Assembly: GCA_966212235.1 (NCBI GenBank)
Contig: CBIHPP010000008.1
Location: 62,001-126,000, forward strand
Direction of reading: 5' to 3'
Origin: Niastella sp966212235
Lineage (GTDB): Bacteria > Bacteroidota > Bacteroidia > Chitinophagales > Chitinophagaceae
DNA: 64,000 nt
Under the pieces are notes generated by a model. It made no database searches. It was not told the origin of the DNA and worked only from the letters and a program-made list of their open reading frames with translations. Shown here one piece after another: positions 9,314 through 19,306 of the stretch. How positions within the stretch are numbered: the stretch's first letter is position 1; the number at the start of each line of letters is the position of its first letter. A program made the translations under genes and the position numbers.

Positions 9314-12300
9314 CTATCTGATCAGCGCTATGTTTCCTTTATACGGTACAATGTTCGAATTGTCACAAACGATCTCTACGATATATACATACACATCCAT
9401 ATCGGCTATTTTGCCATTGACCTTTCCATCCCATCCTGCAGCCGGATCATTCGCCATAAAATTCCTCTTTTCAAATACAGTTTGTCCCCAACGGTTGAAT
9501 ACGCGCAGCGAATGAATGTTGTATAATCCTTTTCCACGCACATAGAAAATGTCATTGACGCCATCGCCATTGGGTGAAAAAGTATTTGGAATAAACCAGT
9601 TGTTTCCATTACAAACCGCCGCGATCGTGATATCATCGGAACTTGTACAGCCGCCCTGGTTTGATGCGGTTACCCGGTACGTAACATTTCCTTTTATAGC
9701 TGCCATGGGCGTTGCGCAATTTGTACAACTTAAACCGCCGGATGGTGTCCAGTTGATGGCAGAAACATCCTGCGAGTAAGTGGGTGTAAGGCGGATCGTG
9801 TTACCCGTATTCACGGTGGTGTCATTACCAGCAAATATTTGAGGAATGGGATATACATCTATTTTCACCCGGCCGGTATCTGTAAAACAATGATCATTAT
9901 CACTGCCTACAACGGTGTAAACGGTTGTGTTTGTTGGTGAAGCTTTGGGTGAGGCAATTCGCGTATTATCCAACCCTGTTACTGGTATCCATTGATATTG
10001 ATCTGCGCCGGAAGCACTCAACCGCGTCTGTTCTCCTGTACAAATGGTATCACCCGGTTGTACCTGCATCGTAAAGGGTTGGCGCACCCGCACCAGGACC
10101 GTGTCGCTTTTTACGCATCCATATGTTGATACACCCGTTACAACATAGGCTGTATTGTTTGCCGGATTAATGAACGGCGCCGTACATGTTGTACAGGAAA
10201 TATCCGGCGTAGCTGTCCAGGTATATTGATCTGCGCCTGTAGGATGTAATTGTATAGGCGTGCCGCGGCATACAAATGTGTCTTTACCGGCATAGATATT
10301 CGGCAAAGGCCTGATGATCACATTGTGACGGGCTGTATCGCGACAATAATCCTGGTAAACCGTTTGCAACTGCACCTGGTAATTACCGGCCCCGTTGTAG
10401 GTTTGCGTAACGGCGAGGGCTGTATCAGCCGTTTGTCCATTACCAAAATCCCAATGCTTTTTTAAATTGATATCATCACCGGTGACAACTGCATTAAAAT
10501 GGAGTTGTGCGGGCACACAAGCTTCTTTATCGCCGGTTATCGCCACTTTCGGCGTTTCAAATATTTTCACTGTATCGGCCAGCCGGGCAACATCCTTACA
10601 ACCATTGGCTGTTGTAACCATATGCAGAATGCTGTAGGTGGCCGGGGCGGTCGTAAAGTTGTGTCTTGGATTTGGGAGCGTACTGAAAGTACCATCACCA
10701 AAATCCCACAGATGCGCTATAATATAATCGTTAGCAACCGATTTATCGTTGAACTGAATATAACCGCTGTTACAGATCCTGTACGTATCCATGGTTTCCC
10801 TGGCAGTTACACCAATGGCATTGATGGTATCTTTTCCTATAACCGGCACCTGGCAACCAGCACTGTCGATCAGGATCATGCGGGGCACAAATTTGCCGGC
10901 AGCATTGTAAATATATTCAGCCGATGGCGTTGTGGAAGCAGTTGTATTTCCATCATTAAAATCCCAGATATAGGATTTGATACCATTCCCCGCTCCTGTG
11001 AACTGAACAGTAAGCGGCACACAACCGGTAGTTGGTGTATAGGTAAAAGAACCCTGCGGACCTTTTACAATGACTTTCCTGGTCATTATGTCTATGCAAC
11101 CACCCGGTGCTTCTATCGTTTGGGTAGCTGTATATTCACCGGGGACGTTATAAAAATGTTCGGGATGTTCCAGCGTAGATGTAGAACCGTCGCCAAAATC
11201 CCAGCGAAGGGTCGCATAATTTTTTGCTTCATTGGTAAATTTCACCTGTAAGGGCGGACAATTTCCAATGGAGTCGGACATGGTAAAGCCAGCCAGCGGC
11301 GTAACTATCTTAATATATTCCACCCGTTTAACCGAATCGCGGCAACCCACCGGATCAGCGATCAACAGGTTAACCGTATATAAACCATCCTGCAGATAAT
11401 GATGTACCGGCGACATTTGCGTAGCGGTATTGCCATCGCCAAAATCCCAATTGTATTGCAGGTTAGTACCGGTAGAAGTGTTTGAGAAATTAACCGGTTT
11501 ACCGGGGCAGGAACTGGTATCGGCAGTAGTAAAGGCGGCTTTGGGATTTGAAACAATAATAGCAGCGGCGCCGGATGCATGATCGGTACACCCCTTACTA
11601 TCTGTAACCCTTATAGAAACCGTATAGCTTCCGCCATTATCGTATTGATGCGTAAACGGCGGTGCAGTATATGTTTCTTCTTTTCCATCTCCATATACCC
11701 ACACCCATTTAACAATGGGATGTATTCCATCGGAAACAGACAGATCCTGGAAGCTCGCTATATTATCTATACAGATCTTTTGTTGTGTCGCCTGAAAAGT
11801 AGCAGCCGGTCCATTTACCCGAATGTATTGCGGCTTTACCGTTGAGTCTATACAGCCATTTACATCGGTATACACCAACGATACCCTGTACCAGCCTGAC
11901 TGGTTGTAAACATGGGTACTATTTCCTGGTGTATTGCTGATGGTGCCATCGCCAAAATGCCACACCATATTATTGATATAGGCAGGGTCGTAGTTTTTAA
12001 TAGAAAAGGCTACTTCTTCCCCTTTACATATTTCTTTTTTATCAGCATCAAAATCAGGGTGCTCATCGGCAATGACTATATACTGCGCCATACTATCAAC
12101 GCAACCATCGTGGGTAACAATGAGCCGTACGCGGTAAGTTCCTTTTGCTGCATAGCTGTGAACAGGTGATTTGCTGGCGCTGGTGGCGCCATCGCCAAGG
12201 TCCCATTGCCAGGTTTGCGCTTCGATCGAATTGTCAACAAAAGTTCGCTGGTATTTATCAGCACAATCGAGGCTGACCAAAAAACGGGCAACCGGTGGAT

Positions 12301-14104
12301 TGATATGAATATAATGATCCCTGATCATGGTATCGGAACAACCTTTATTCGTTGCGATCAGGGTCACTTTAAAGTAGCCGGTATCGTTATATTGATAAGA
12401 TGGATCAAAACGGCTCGATGAACCGCCATCGCCAAAATACCAAACCCATTGATCGCCGGCCGGTGTACTTTGGTTGATAAACTGAATGCTCTGGCTACGG
12501 CATACATCGCGGGGTGTAGCTGTAAAATCAGCTTTTGGCGGCGGCGCCGCTTCTATCCCATTTGGTATTGTGATGGAATCGGTACAACCACTGGCGGTAG
12601 TGATCACCAGCTTTACCGTATAACTTCCTTCAGTAGTATATGTTTTTACAGGTGCAACCTGGGTTGAACCCGTGCCATCGCCAAAATCCCAGCGATAGGC
12701 AACTACATTGTCATTAACATTAATAGTTGCTGAAAAAGGAACCGTCAGGGGCAGACAACCTTTTAAAGGCAGATTGTTGATCTGTACCTGCGGACGTGTT
12801 ACGCGAATATGATCGGGTTTTATAATAGAGTCTGTACAACCATTGCTTCCTGTTACGATCAGTTTTACAGTATAGTTTCCAAAAGCATTATATACATGTA
12901 TTGGGTTGGCAGCGGTACTGGTGTTACCATCGCCAAAATCCCAAAAGTAACCGACAATGCCAGCCGATGTATTGGTAAACTGTACAGTGGCAGGACTGCT
13001 GCATGAATAAGTACGATCGGAAGTAAAGGATGCTATTGGTTTGGGTAATACGGTAATGGTTTTGCTTATTGAATCGGCGCAGGTGGCAAACTGGTTTACA
13101 AGTTGTACGGTATAAGTGCCAGCTGCTGCGTAGCTTTTTTGCGGATTGGTATTCGTTGAATGGGTACCATCGCCAAAATGCCATTGCACCGATGCAGGTG
13201 CCGGATTGGAAGTATTAGTGGCAAAAAAGGATTGTCCCGCACATACATTACCGGGAATATTAAATTGGGTAAGGGTGTTTCCCAATACAATTAAATTGGT
13301 TTTGCGCAACGTATCGCGGCAACCTGAACTGTTAACAGCAATAAGAGAAACAGTGTATGAACCATTTGTGGTATAGTTATGCCTGGGGTCTTTATCAGTA
13401 GATGTTTGTCCGTCGCCAAAATCCCATACATAGGAGACTGTACCTGATTCTACAGATCTGTTATTAAAATTTATTTCAACCGGTGCGCTACAACTATTTG
13501 CAGTGGGTGCATAATCGAAATCTGCCAGTACACCGGAAGCTATTTTTATGTACTGTTGTTTACTAAAGCTTCGGGTACAGCCTTTATCGCTGGTAACCTT
13601 TAATGTTGCGGAATAGTTGCCTATACCGGTATACGTATGTGCGGGGGTTTGTTCAGTAGCAATATTTCCATCACCAAAATCCCATTGCCAGCTGTTGATG
13701 ACGGCATCGCTGACCGTGCTTTTATCGGTGAACGTTACCGGAAACGGAAAGCAACCAACAGAATCGGAGGCCATGAAATTAACCACCGGGTTATCGTATA
13801 CGGTGATGTATTGGTGCTTCACCAGGGAATCGGCGCCAGCTGCATTTTTTACAACCAGTTTTACCGTATAGGTACCCGGTGCAAAATAAACACTCGAGGG
13901 GTGCTGGAATAATGAAATGGTACCGTTGCCAAGGTCCCACCGCCAACTGGTGGGGTTACCGGTTGACTCATCCCTGAATTGTACTACCAGGGGAGAACAT
14001 CCGGCCACGGTTGTAGTTGAAAAAGCAGCTTTTACCTGGCCAACTACCCGGGTAGTTGATATACATGCACAGGCAAGGACACACAAGATTAAATGGTTTT
14101 TCAT
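9314..14104 (-). CDS. Giant PKD-repeat surface protein with gliding-type (CHU_C) C-terminal domain
   Basis: This 1596-residue secreted protein has a signal peptide, then about fifteen tandem PKD domains, each marked by a WDFGDG-like core (variants WDLGNG, WHFGDG, WYFGDG, WVYGDG, WDFNDG) and a YxxxGxYxV strand. Three Ig-like repeats follow, of the type GADQYTW or INWTPSGGLSC. It ends with a type B sorting domain: FIPNTFSPNGDGVND, RVFNRWGQTVFE, then YVYIVE and IALIR. Such proteins are exported by type IX secretion and usually need a SprF partner, which is the next gene. The likely role is adhesion or gliding; there is no catalytic domain. The WDFGDG codons recur at DNA level (ccatcgccaaaatccca), so the gene is prone to repeat recombination. 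Confidence 0.93.
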   Translation of the reverse strand: MKNHLILCVLACACISTTRVVGQVKAAFSTTTVAGCSPLVVQFRDESTGNPTSWRWDLGNGTISLFQHPSSVYFAPGTYTVKLVVKNAAGADSLVKHQYITVYDNPVVNFMASDSVGCFPFPVTFTDKSTVSDAVINSWQWDFGDGNIATEQTPAHTYTGIGNYSATLKVTSDKGCTRSFSKQQYIKIASGVLADFDYAPTANSCSAPVEINFNNRSVESGTVSYVWDFGDGQTSTDKDPRHNYTTNGSYTVSLIAVNSSGCRDTLRKTNLIVLGNTLTQFNIPGNVCAGQSFFATNTSNPAPASVQWHFGDGTHSTNTNPQKSYAAAGTYTVQLVNQFATCADSISKTITVLPKPIASFTSDRTYSCSSPATVQFTNTSAGIVGYFWDFGDGNTSTAANPIHVYNAFGNYTVKLIVTGSNGCTDSIIKPDHIRVTRPQVQINNLPLKGCLPLTVPFSATINVNDNVVAYRWDFGDGTGSTQVAPVKTYTTEGSYTVKLVITTASGCTDSITIPNGIEAAPPPKADFTATPRDVCRSQSIQFINQSTPAGDQWVWYFGDGGSSSRFDPSYQYNDTGYFKVTLIATNKGCSDTMIRDHYIHINPPVARFLVSLDCADKYQRTFVDNSIEAQTWQWDLGDGATSASKSPVHSYAAKGTYRVRLIVTHDGCVDSMAQYIVIADEHPDFDADKKEICKGEEVAFSIKNYDPAYINNMVWHFGDGTISNTPGNSTHVYNQSGWYRVSLVYTDVNGCIDSTVKPQYIRVNGPAATFQATQQKICIDNIASFQDLSVSDGIHPIVKWVWVYGDGKEETYTAPPFTHQYDNGGSYTVSIRVTDSKGCTDHASGAAAIIVSNPKAAFTTADTSSCPGKPVNFSNTSTGTNLQYNWDFGDGNTATQMSPVHHYLQDGLYTVNLLIADPVGCRDSVKRVEYIKIVTPLAGFTMSDSIGNCPPLQVKFTNEAKNYATLRWDFGDGSTSTLEHPEHFYNVPGEYTATQTIEAPGGCIDIMTRKVIVKGPQGSFTYTPTTGCVPLTVQFTGAGNGIKSYIWDFNDGNTTASTTPSAEYIYNAAGKFVPRMILIDSAGCQVPVIGKDTINAIGVTARETMDTYRICNSGYIQFNDKSVANDYIIAHLWDFGDGTFSTLPNPRHNFTTAPATYSILHMVTTANGCKDVARLADTVKIFETPKVAITGDKEACVPAQLHFNAVVTGDDINLKKHWDFGNGQTADTALAVTQTYNGAGNYQVQLQTVYQDYCRDTARHNVIIRPLPNIYAGKDTFVCRGTPIQLHPTGADQYTWTATPDISCTTCTAPFINPANNTAYVVTGVSTYGCVKSDTVLVRVRQPFTMQVQPGDTICTGEQTRLSASGADQYQWIPVTGLDNTRIASPKASPTNTTVYTVVGSDNDHCFTDTGRVKIDVYPIPQIFAGNDTTVNTGNTIRLTPTYSQDVSAINWTPSGGLSCTNCATPMAAIKGNVTYRVTASNQGGCTSSDDITIAAVCNGNNWFIPNTFSPNGDGVNDIFYVRGKGLYNIHSLRVFNRWGQTVFEKRNFMANDPAAGWDGKVNGKIADMDVYVYIVEIVCDNSNIVPYKGNIALIR

Positions 14105-14285
14105 TGGTTCATTGATAGGTAAGGCAAAAATGAACCTATAAAATTGATCTGGATATCAGTGGCAGGCCCGTAATTGGAACATTAATCATTAACCCTTACA
14201 CGATTAAGCATAGTTCTTTTATACTACTTATGTAAGTGCGGAGTACATGGTGCCGAAGAGGGATGTAAACAGGGAAAGGAAGGAA

Positions 14286-14332
14286 AAGAAAAAGGGGTAA
14301 AAGAGCATACAACGCTCTTCTACCCCTTTTAT
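14286..14332 (-). terminator. Terminator of the mitochondrial-type aconitase gene
   Basis: A long hairpin lies 21 bases after the aconitase stop: outer arms AAAAGGGGTA and TACCCCTTTT, inner arms AAGAGC and GCTCTT. It is followed by T-rich sequence on the minus strand. Confidence 0.85.
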
Positions 14333-14352
14333 TATTTAAAGCCGGAGGCTTA

Positions 14353-16620
14353 TTACTTCTTTGCAAATTGTGAACGGATAACGTTCAACGCACCACCTGC
14401 TTTAAACCACTCAATTTGTTGTTTATTGTAGGTGTGGTTGAGGGTTATCTCATCTTTACTACCATCTTTATGGTTTAATACCATGGTCAATGGTTTACCA
14501 GGCACAAAAGTTCCCAGTCCAACAATATCAATGCTATCGTCTTCCTGTACTTTATCGTAATCTTCTTTGTTGGCAAATGTCAATGCCAGCATACCCTGTT
14601 TTTTCAGGTTGGTTTCGTGAATACGCGCAAAGCTTCTTACCACAATGGCGCGAACACCCAGGTGACGGGGTTCCATGGCAGCGTGCTCGCGGCTGGATCC
14701 TTCACCATAGTTCTCATCACCTACCACTACCGAACCAATGCCTTTTGCTTTGTAGTCGCGTGCTGTAGCAGGTACTGCACCGTACTCGCTGGTAAGCTGG
14801 TTCTTTACTTTATCGGTTTCTTCGTTAAAGAAGTTCACGGCGCCGATGAGCATGTTGTTACTGATATTATCGAGGTGACCACGGAATTTTAACCATGGAC
14901 CAGCCATAGAGATATGGTCAGTAGTACATTTTCCTTTTGCTTTAATGAGCAGCTTTAATCCTTTCAGATCAGTGCCTTCCCAGGCGGCAAACGGTGCGAG
15001 TAATTGCAAACGTTGTGAATCACCGGCAACTTTTACCACTAAGCCGCTTCCATCTGCTGCAGGAGCCAGATAACCGGCATCTTCTACAGAAAAACCTTTA
15101 GGCGGTAATTCCATACCCGTTGGTTCATCGAGCATTACTTCATTACCATCTTCATTCTTCAATTTATCTTTTAACGGGTTGAACGTTAAATCACCCGCAA
15201 TAGCAAATGCAGTTACGATCTCAGGCGACGCCACAAACGCGTGGGTAGAAGCCAAACCATCATTACGTTTTGCAAAGTTGCGGTTGAATGAAGTGATGAT
15301 AGAGTTCTTGCGCTTGGGATCATCGATGTGACGGGCCCATTGACCTATACAGGGACCGCAGGCGTTTGCCAGTACAACACCACCAATTTTGTAGAAGGTA
15401 TCGAGGAAACCATCTTTTTCAATGGTATAACGAACCACTTCTGAACCGGGGGTAATAGTGAATTCGGCTTTAGCCTTCAGTTTTTTATCAATAGCCTGTT
15501 TTGCCAGGGAGGCAGAACGGCTGATATCTTCGTAAGAAGAGTTGGTGCAGGAACCGATGAGGGCTACTTCCAGTTTCGCTGGCCATTCATTCGCTTTTAC
15601 CGCTTCGGCAAATTTAGAAATAGGCCATGCCAGGTCTGGTGTAAACGGACCGTTTACATAAGGCTCCAGTTCATCGAGGTTTATTTCAATAACCTGATCG
15701 TAATATTTTGCAGGATCTGCATATACTTCTTCATCAGGACGCAGGTGTTCTTTGATCTGCGTAGCCAGGTAAGCCACTTCTTCGCGACCGGTAGCATTCA
15801 GGTAAGCGGCCATCTTCTCATCATAAGCGAACAGGGAGCAGGTAGCTCCTATTTCAGCACCCATGTTACAGATAGTAGCTTTACCAGTAGCGCTCAGGCT
15901 ATCAGCGCCTTCGCCAAAATATTCAACAATAGCACCGGTACCACCTTTTACGGTAAGAATACCAGCCACTTTCAGGATTACGTCTTTCGCTGCAGTCCAG
16001 CCACTCATTTTACCGGTTAATTTTACCCCGATCAATTTGGGCATTTTCAGCTCCCAGGGCAAACCAGCCATTACATCTACAGCATCGGCGCCACCTACAC
16101 CAATGGCAATCATACCTAAACCACCCGCATTGGGCGTATGGGAATCGGTTCCTATCATCATACCACCGGGAAATGCATAGTTTTCAAGCACAACCTGGTG
16201 AATGATCCCAGCGCCGGGTTTCCAGAAGCCGATACCGTATTTATTGGAAATAGAGGCCAGAAATTCGTATACTTCTTTATTTACTTCATTAGCGGTTTTC
16301 AGGTCTTCCAGCGCACCGGTTTTAGCTTGAATCAGGTGATCACAATGCACGGTTGAAGGAACAGCCACTTTTGCACGGCCACAGGTCATAAACTGTAATA
16401 ATGCCATTTGTGCGGTTGCATCCTGCATCGCAACACGGTCTGGAGTAAAATCCACATAATCAACCCCGCGATCGTAGGCTTTTTCTGCCGGAACGAACAG
16501 GTGGGCATATAATATCTTTTCTGCTAATGTAAGGGGACGGCCAACCAGTTTACGCCCTTCTGCAACCTTCTCAGGCATAGCGGCGTAAACTTTTTTAATT
16601 AAGTCCAGATCAAAAACCAT
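14353..16620 (-). CDS. Aconitate hydratase, mitochondrial type
   Basis: This 755-residue aconitase isomerises citrate and isocitrate in the TCA cycle. The [4Fe-4S] ligands are Cys358 (IGSCTNSSYED), Cys421 and Cys424 (ACGPCIGQW). The domain order is that of the monomeric mitochondrial enzyme, with the swivel domain last (KCTTDHISMAGPW, GEGSSREHAAMEPRHLG), unlike AcnB 10 kb to the left. It is not the IRP/AcnA type, which is about 890 residues. It has its own TAACTTTG promoter and a strong terminator, so it is monocistronic. Its sequence and length match the standard Bacteroidota housekeeping aconitase. Confidence 0.95.
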   Translation of the reverse strand: MVFDLDLIKKVYAAMPEKVAEGRKLVGRPLTLAEKILYAHLFVPAEKAYDRGVDYVDFTPDRVAMQDATAQMALLQFMTCGRAKVAVPSTVHCDHLIQAKTGALEDLKTANEVNKEVYEFLASISNKYGIGFWKPGAGIIHQVVLENYAFPGGMMIGTDSHTPNAGGLGMIAIGVGGADAVDVMAGLPWELKMPKLIGVKLTGKMSGWTAAKDVILKVAGILTVKGGTGAIVEYFGEGADSLSATGKATICNMGAEIGATCSLFAYDEKMAAYLNATGREEVAYLATQIKEHLRPDEEVYADPAKYYDQVIEINLDELEPYVNGPFTPDLAWPISKFAEAVKANEWPAKLEVALIGSCTNSSYEDISRSASLAKQAIDKKLKAKAEFTITPGSEVVRYTIEKDGFLDTFYKIGGVVLANACGPCIGQWARHIDDPKRKNSIITSFNRNFAKRNDGLASTHAFVASPEIVTAFAIAGDLTFNPLKDKLKNEDGNEVMLDEPTGMELPPKGFSVEDAGYLAPAADGSGLVVKVAGDSQRLQLLAPFAAWEGTDLKGLKLLIKAKGKCTTDHISMAGPWLKFRGHLDNISNNMLIGAVNFFNEETDKVKNQLTSEYGAVPATARDYKAKGIGSVVVGDENYGEGSSREHAAMEPRHLGVRAIVVRSFARIHETNLKKQGMLALTFANKEDYDKVQEDDSIDIVGLGTFVPGKPLTMVLNHKDGSKDEITLNHTYNKQQIEWFKAGGALNVIRSQFAKK

Positions 16621-16664
16621 GATTTTTCGTTTAAGAAGTGATTAAACGGTTAAAAATGTTTTGC

Positions 16665-16694
16665 CAAAGTTACCTAAAAATGGGTTGGGTGAAA
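16665..16694 (-). promoter_or_regulatory. Promoter of the aconitase gene
   Basis: On the minus strand TTTC is followed 18 bases later by TAACTTTG, close to the Bacteroidota TTTG/TAnnTTTG consensus. It lies 44 bases before the start codon. Confidence 0.55.
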
Positions 16695-16737
16695 TTGAAT
16701 GCTTGCAGATTTTTGCCGAATAGTTTAATTTAGTGGC

Positions 16738-16959
16738 ATGAACCGGTTCAGGCACTTTATAGAATGGCAGGCTTTTGGCGTATGTTCCGCTATTGGGGAA
16801 CGTTTGGGCATTGCCACATCGCGCATTAGGACCTGGTTTATCTACGTATCCTTTCTTACCATGGGTTCTCCGCTTATTATTTATTTCATTCTGGTTTTTT
16901 GGATGAATATTAAACGGTACATCTGGTCTCTTCGCCGTAACCCCCTGAAATATCAATAG
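16738..16959 (+). CDS. PspC-domain small membrane protein
   Basis: This 73-residue protein is a single PspC domain: an N-terminal amphipathic part with FGVCSAIGERLGIATSRIRTWFIY, then a transmembrane segment (VSFLTMGSPLIIYFILVFWM) and a basic tail. PspC proteins belong to the envelope-stress (phage-shock) response in proteobacteria; stand-alone short copies are common in Bacteroidota with unproven roles. The gene is divergent from the aconitase gene and 46 bases upstream of the AraC-type regulator. Confidence 0.8.
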   Translation: MNRFRHFIEWQAFGVCSAIGERLGIATSRIRTWFIYVSFLTMGSPLIIYFILVFWMNIKRYIWSLRRNPLKYQ

Positions 16960-17005
16960 AACCTTTGACTCCTGTGTATTAACCGCAACGTACAGGGAAT
17001 GGCAT

Positions 17006-18040
17006 TTGATTTTATGGGCATGTTATAAACAAGGCTCTGTGTTTGAATTTGATTATACTGATACCAATTTTGAACAATTGGTGCATGCGATGGCCTTTGC
17101 ATTAAAGGTCCCGGTGCACAACAACCAATTGTTATTTCCCGAAGCTATCGGAACAGGCAGCTTTCAGCATTTGCATGTACCTAATGGATTGCATGCGTAT
17201 ATTATTGATTGCACACTGCACCAGGACTGGCATGTACATGTAAATAAAACAGCAGAAGAATATTATACGCTGCGTTTTGATGAACTGGTGGTGCCTCAAT
17301 CATTAACCATTTCTGTTGGTGAAGAAAAAGTAAGAGAAAAAAATACCAATAAAGCACTGGCTTACCTCACAAGTTCATTGTATAACTGGTCGTACGAGGG
17401 AACAGCAGGTTGCACCTACAAAGGCGTGAATATTGTATTCAGTAAACCATGGCTTGCCCAGTATTTTGAAGTGGAACGGGTAGAAGAAGTGCTATCAGCC
17501 TACATATCATTAAAAGCAGAGAGCATTAATATAGTACCGCTCGATGCGCGATATCGCAGATGGATGAAAACCATTTGCCAGGTAGAAGAAGACAATCCCT
17601 TGCGTATTACGATACTTCAAAACCGGATGATGCTGTTAATAGAACGGTTCTTTGCAAGCCTGTTTGAAAAAATGAGTAATCCCGCTTACCGATTACCACT
17701 TACCCACGATGATATTGCCCGGGTTATGCATATTGAACGATTGTTAACGAGAAATGTTTTACAAACACCGCCATCTATACAACAGCTCGCCAAAATAGCT
17801 GCCATCAGTGAATCGAAGCTGAAAAAAGATTTTAAAACCATGTACAGCTTTCCCATTTATGAATATTTTCAGAAAGCCCGCATGCATGCTGCGCAGGATA
17901 AATTATTAACGGGTAAATTCTCTGTAAAAGAAGTAGCCATGGAACTGGGCTATTCAAACCTAAGCAACTTCACCATCGCATTTAAAAAAGAGTTTGGTAT
18001 GCTGCCAAGTCAGTTACTCACACAAAAGAAGACGATCTAA
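17006..18040 (+). CDS. AraC-family transcriptional regulator
   Basis: This roughly 344-residue regulator has a C-terminal double helix-turn-helix: the first at QLAKIAAISESKLKKDFK, the second at KEVAMELGYSNLSNFTIAF, followed by KKEFGMLPSQLL. The N-terminal two thirds is a cupin-like sensing domain with no recognisable ligand motif. The start is uncertain. No ATG fits the likely N-terminus; a TTG at 17006, 7 bases after AGGGAA, gives the longest sensible protein, while the first in-frame ATG is at 17090. An ATG at 16999 is in another frame and stops after nine codons. The target is unknown. Confidence 0.85.
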   Translation: MILWACYKQGSVFEFDYTDTNFEQLVHAMAFALKVPVHNNQLLFPEAIGTGSFQHLHVPNGLHAYIIDCTLHQDWHVHVNKTAEEYYTLRFDELVVPQSLTISVGEEKVREKNTNKALAYLTSSLYNWSYEGTAGCTYKGVNIVFSKPWLAQYFEVERVEEVLSAYISLKAESINIVPLDARYRRWMKTICQVEEDNPLRITILQNRMMLLIERFFASLFEKMSNPAYRLPLTHDDIARVMHIERLLTRNVLQTPPSIQQLAKIAAISESKLKKDFKTMYSFPIYEYFQKARMHAAQDKLLTGKFSVKEVAMELGYSNLSNFTIAFKKEFGMLPSQLLTQKKTI

Positions 18041-18332
18041 TTAAAATGTAGTTTATACAGTTTTTGGTTGCTCAAGTAAGAAATATGGCTTCGTGTAACT
18101 ATAAAATGTGTTTATTAAATGTTAAATTCACTACATTAATATTGAGTAAACTTTTTGCGGCTATTGTTATGACTATATTGGTTACCAGATAGTATAATTC
18201 CGGTACAGTTTTCCGTATAATCTCCAGGATATAATTTATTACCATCCCCGTTTTTAAATCCATTATCAAATGTGAAAAAATGTTTATAAATATTTTTCCG
18301 CATTGCAATGCCTTTGATTAACAATTAATTGT

Positions 18333-18364
18333 AGCTCTCCTGACATGCTTGGGGGAGCTTTTTT
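18333..18364 (+). terminator. Rho-independent terminator, rightward
   Basis: The arms AGCTCTCC and GGGGAGCT pair with one G-T wobble and are followed by TTTTTT. Confidence 0.75.
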
Positions 18365-18406
18365 CATATTAACTTTTTATGTGTGGTATAATATTGGTTC
18401 TTTAGC

Positions 18407-18425
18407 GCATATATTAAATATATGC
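18407..18425. promoter_or_regulatory. Palindrome before the DUF4382 gene
   Basis: A perfect inverted repeat GCATATAT, TAA, ATATATGC ends 5 bases before the start codon. A TAATATTG element resembling the -7 box (one mismatch) lies just upstream, so this could be an operator. Confidence 0.4.
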
Positions 18426-18430
18426 ACGCT

Positions 18431-19216
18431 ATGAAATCCAATTTTCTCGCATCCCTTTTCTTTTGTTCGTTTTTGTCGTTAACGCTGTTTTCCTGTTCCG
18501 ACAAAAGTACTGATGAGAAAGCCAGGCTGGAAGTTCGCTTAACGGATGATCCTGCTGCTTTCGATGCGGTTTTCATTGACATTAAAGATGTACAGATCAA
18601 TGTAACCGGCGACGACGACAAAGGCTGGCAATCATTACCGGGTGTTCATGCAGGTATTTACAATCTGCTCAACCTGGTAAATAACAAAGACACCCTGCTG
18701 GTGAATGCCGATATTCCCACAGGCAAATTGCACCAGATACGCCTGGTGTTGGGAACCAACAACTCGATCGTTGCAAATGGCATAACGATCCCGCTCGAAA
18801 CACCCAGCGCTCAACAAAGCGGTTTAAAGCTGAATGTTCAGCAGAACGTAACAGGTGGTATTCTGTATACTATGTTGCTTGATTTTGATGCAGGTAAATC
18901 AATTGTACAAACCGGTAACGGCAAGTTCATTTTGAAACCGGTTATCCGCACCGTTTTAAATGCAGTGGGCGGTAGCATTAAAGGCGCAGTTACGCCCAGC
19001 ACCGTAGTCACAGCTGTTTATGCCATTAACGGTACCGATACCATGACCACTTTTACCGACTTAACTGGTGGTTATTTAATTAAAGGTGTACCCGCCGCTT
19101 CGTACACCATGAAATACTGGCCTACTGATACAACCTACAAATCACAGACAAAAACAGGCATCATTGTAACAACTGGTAACGTTACCGTTGTTGATACTGT
19201 ACGTTTACAGAAGTAA
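18431..19216 (+). CDS. DUF4382 lipoprotein
   Basis: This 261-residue predicted lipoprotein has a signal with the lipobox LTLFSC and Cys near residue 19. It continues with a DUF4382 domain (ARLEVRLTDDPAAFDAVFID, VQINV, LPTGKLHQIRLVL-like block, GGILYTMLLDFDAGKSIV, FILKPVIRTV) and ends with a carboxypeptidase-regulatory-like Ig domain (GSIKGAVTPS to TVVDTVRLQK). The function of DUF4382 is unknown; the C-terminal fold is usually a stalk. The ATG at 18431 is preferred to one three codons upstream that lies within a palindrome. The gene stands alone, with a terminator directly after it. Confidence 0.85.
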   Translation: MKSNFLASLFFCSFLSLTLFSCSDKSTDEKARLEVRLTDDPAAFDAVFIDIKDVQINVTGDDDKGWQSLPGVHAGIYNLLNLVNNKDTLLVNADIPTGKLHQIRLVLGTNNSIVANGITIPLETPSAQQSGLKLNVQQNVTGGILYTMLLDFDAGKSIVQTGNGKFILKPVIRTVLNAVGGSIKGAVTPSTVVTAVYAINGTDTMTTFTDLTGGYLIKGVPAASYTMKYWPTDTTYKSQTKTGIIVTTGNVTVVDTVRLQK

Positions 19217-19240
19217 TATTGAAGGACTAATAAGAATTTA

Positions 19241-19274
19241 AAAGCCCTCCCGAATTGTCGAGAGGGCTTTTTTT
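19241..19274. terminator. Bidirectional terminator between DUF4382 gene and kdsA
   Basis: The stem AAAGCCCTC/GAGGGCTTT is followed by seven T on the plus strand. It lies between two convergent genes. Confidence 0.85.
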
Positions 19275-19306
19275 ATAGAACAAATTATATTGAAATCAGA
19301 TCAAAC

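Larger units (their letters stand above)
18041..18430. other. Intergenic region with possible small ORFs
   Basis: About 390 AT-rich bases lie between the AraC gene and the DUF4382 gene. A possible 35-codon rightward ORF (18085-18192) would encode a Cys-containing, hydrophobic peptide ending KLFAAIVMTILVTR. A possible leftward ORF (18136-18303) begins 7 bases after an AGG. Neither has a clear promoter. A rightward terminator ends the stretch at 18333-18364, nearly 300 bases beyond the AraC stop, so some rightward transcript reaches that far. Confidence 0.35.

Noticed and set aside
18136..18324. Leftward 62-residue frame between the AraC and DUF4382 genes
   Set aside because: The composition is plausible for a small peptide but there is no promoter, it lies antisense to another small candidate, and nothing in it is recognised. 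Kept only as a note in the intergenic entry.
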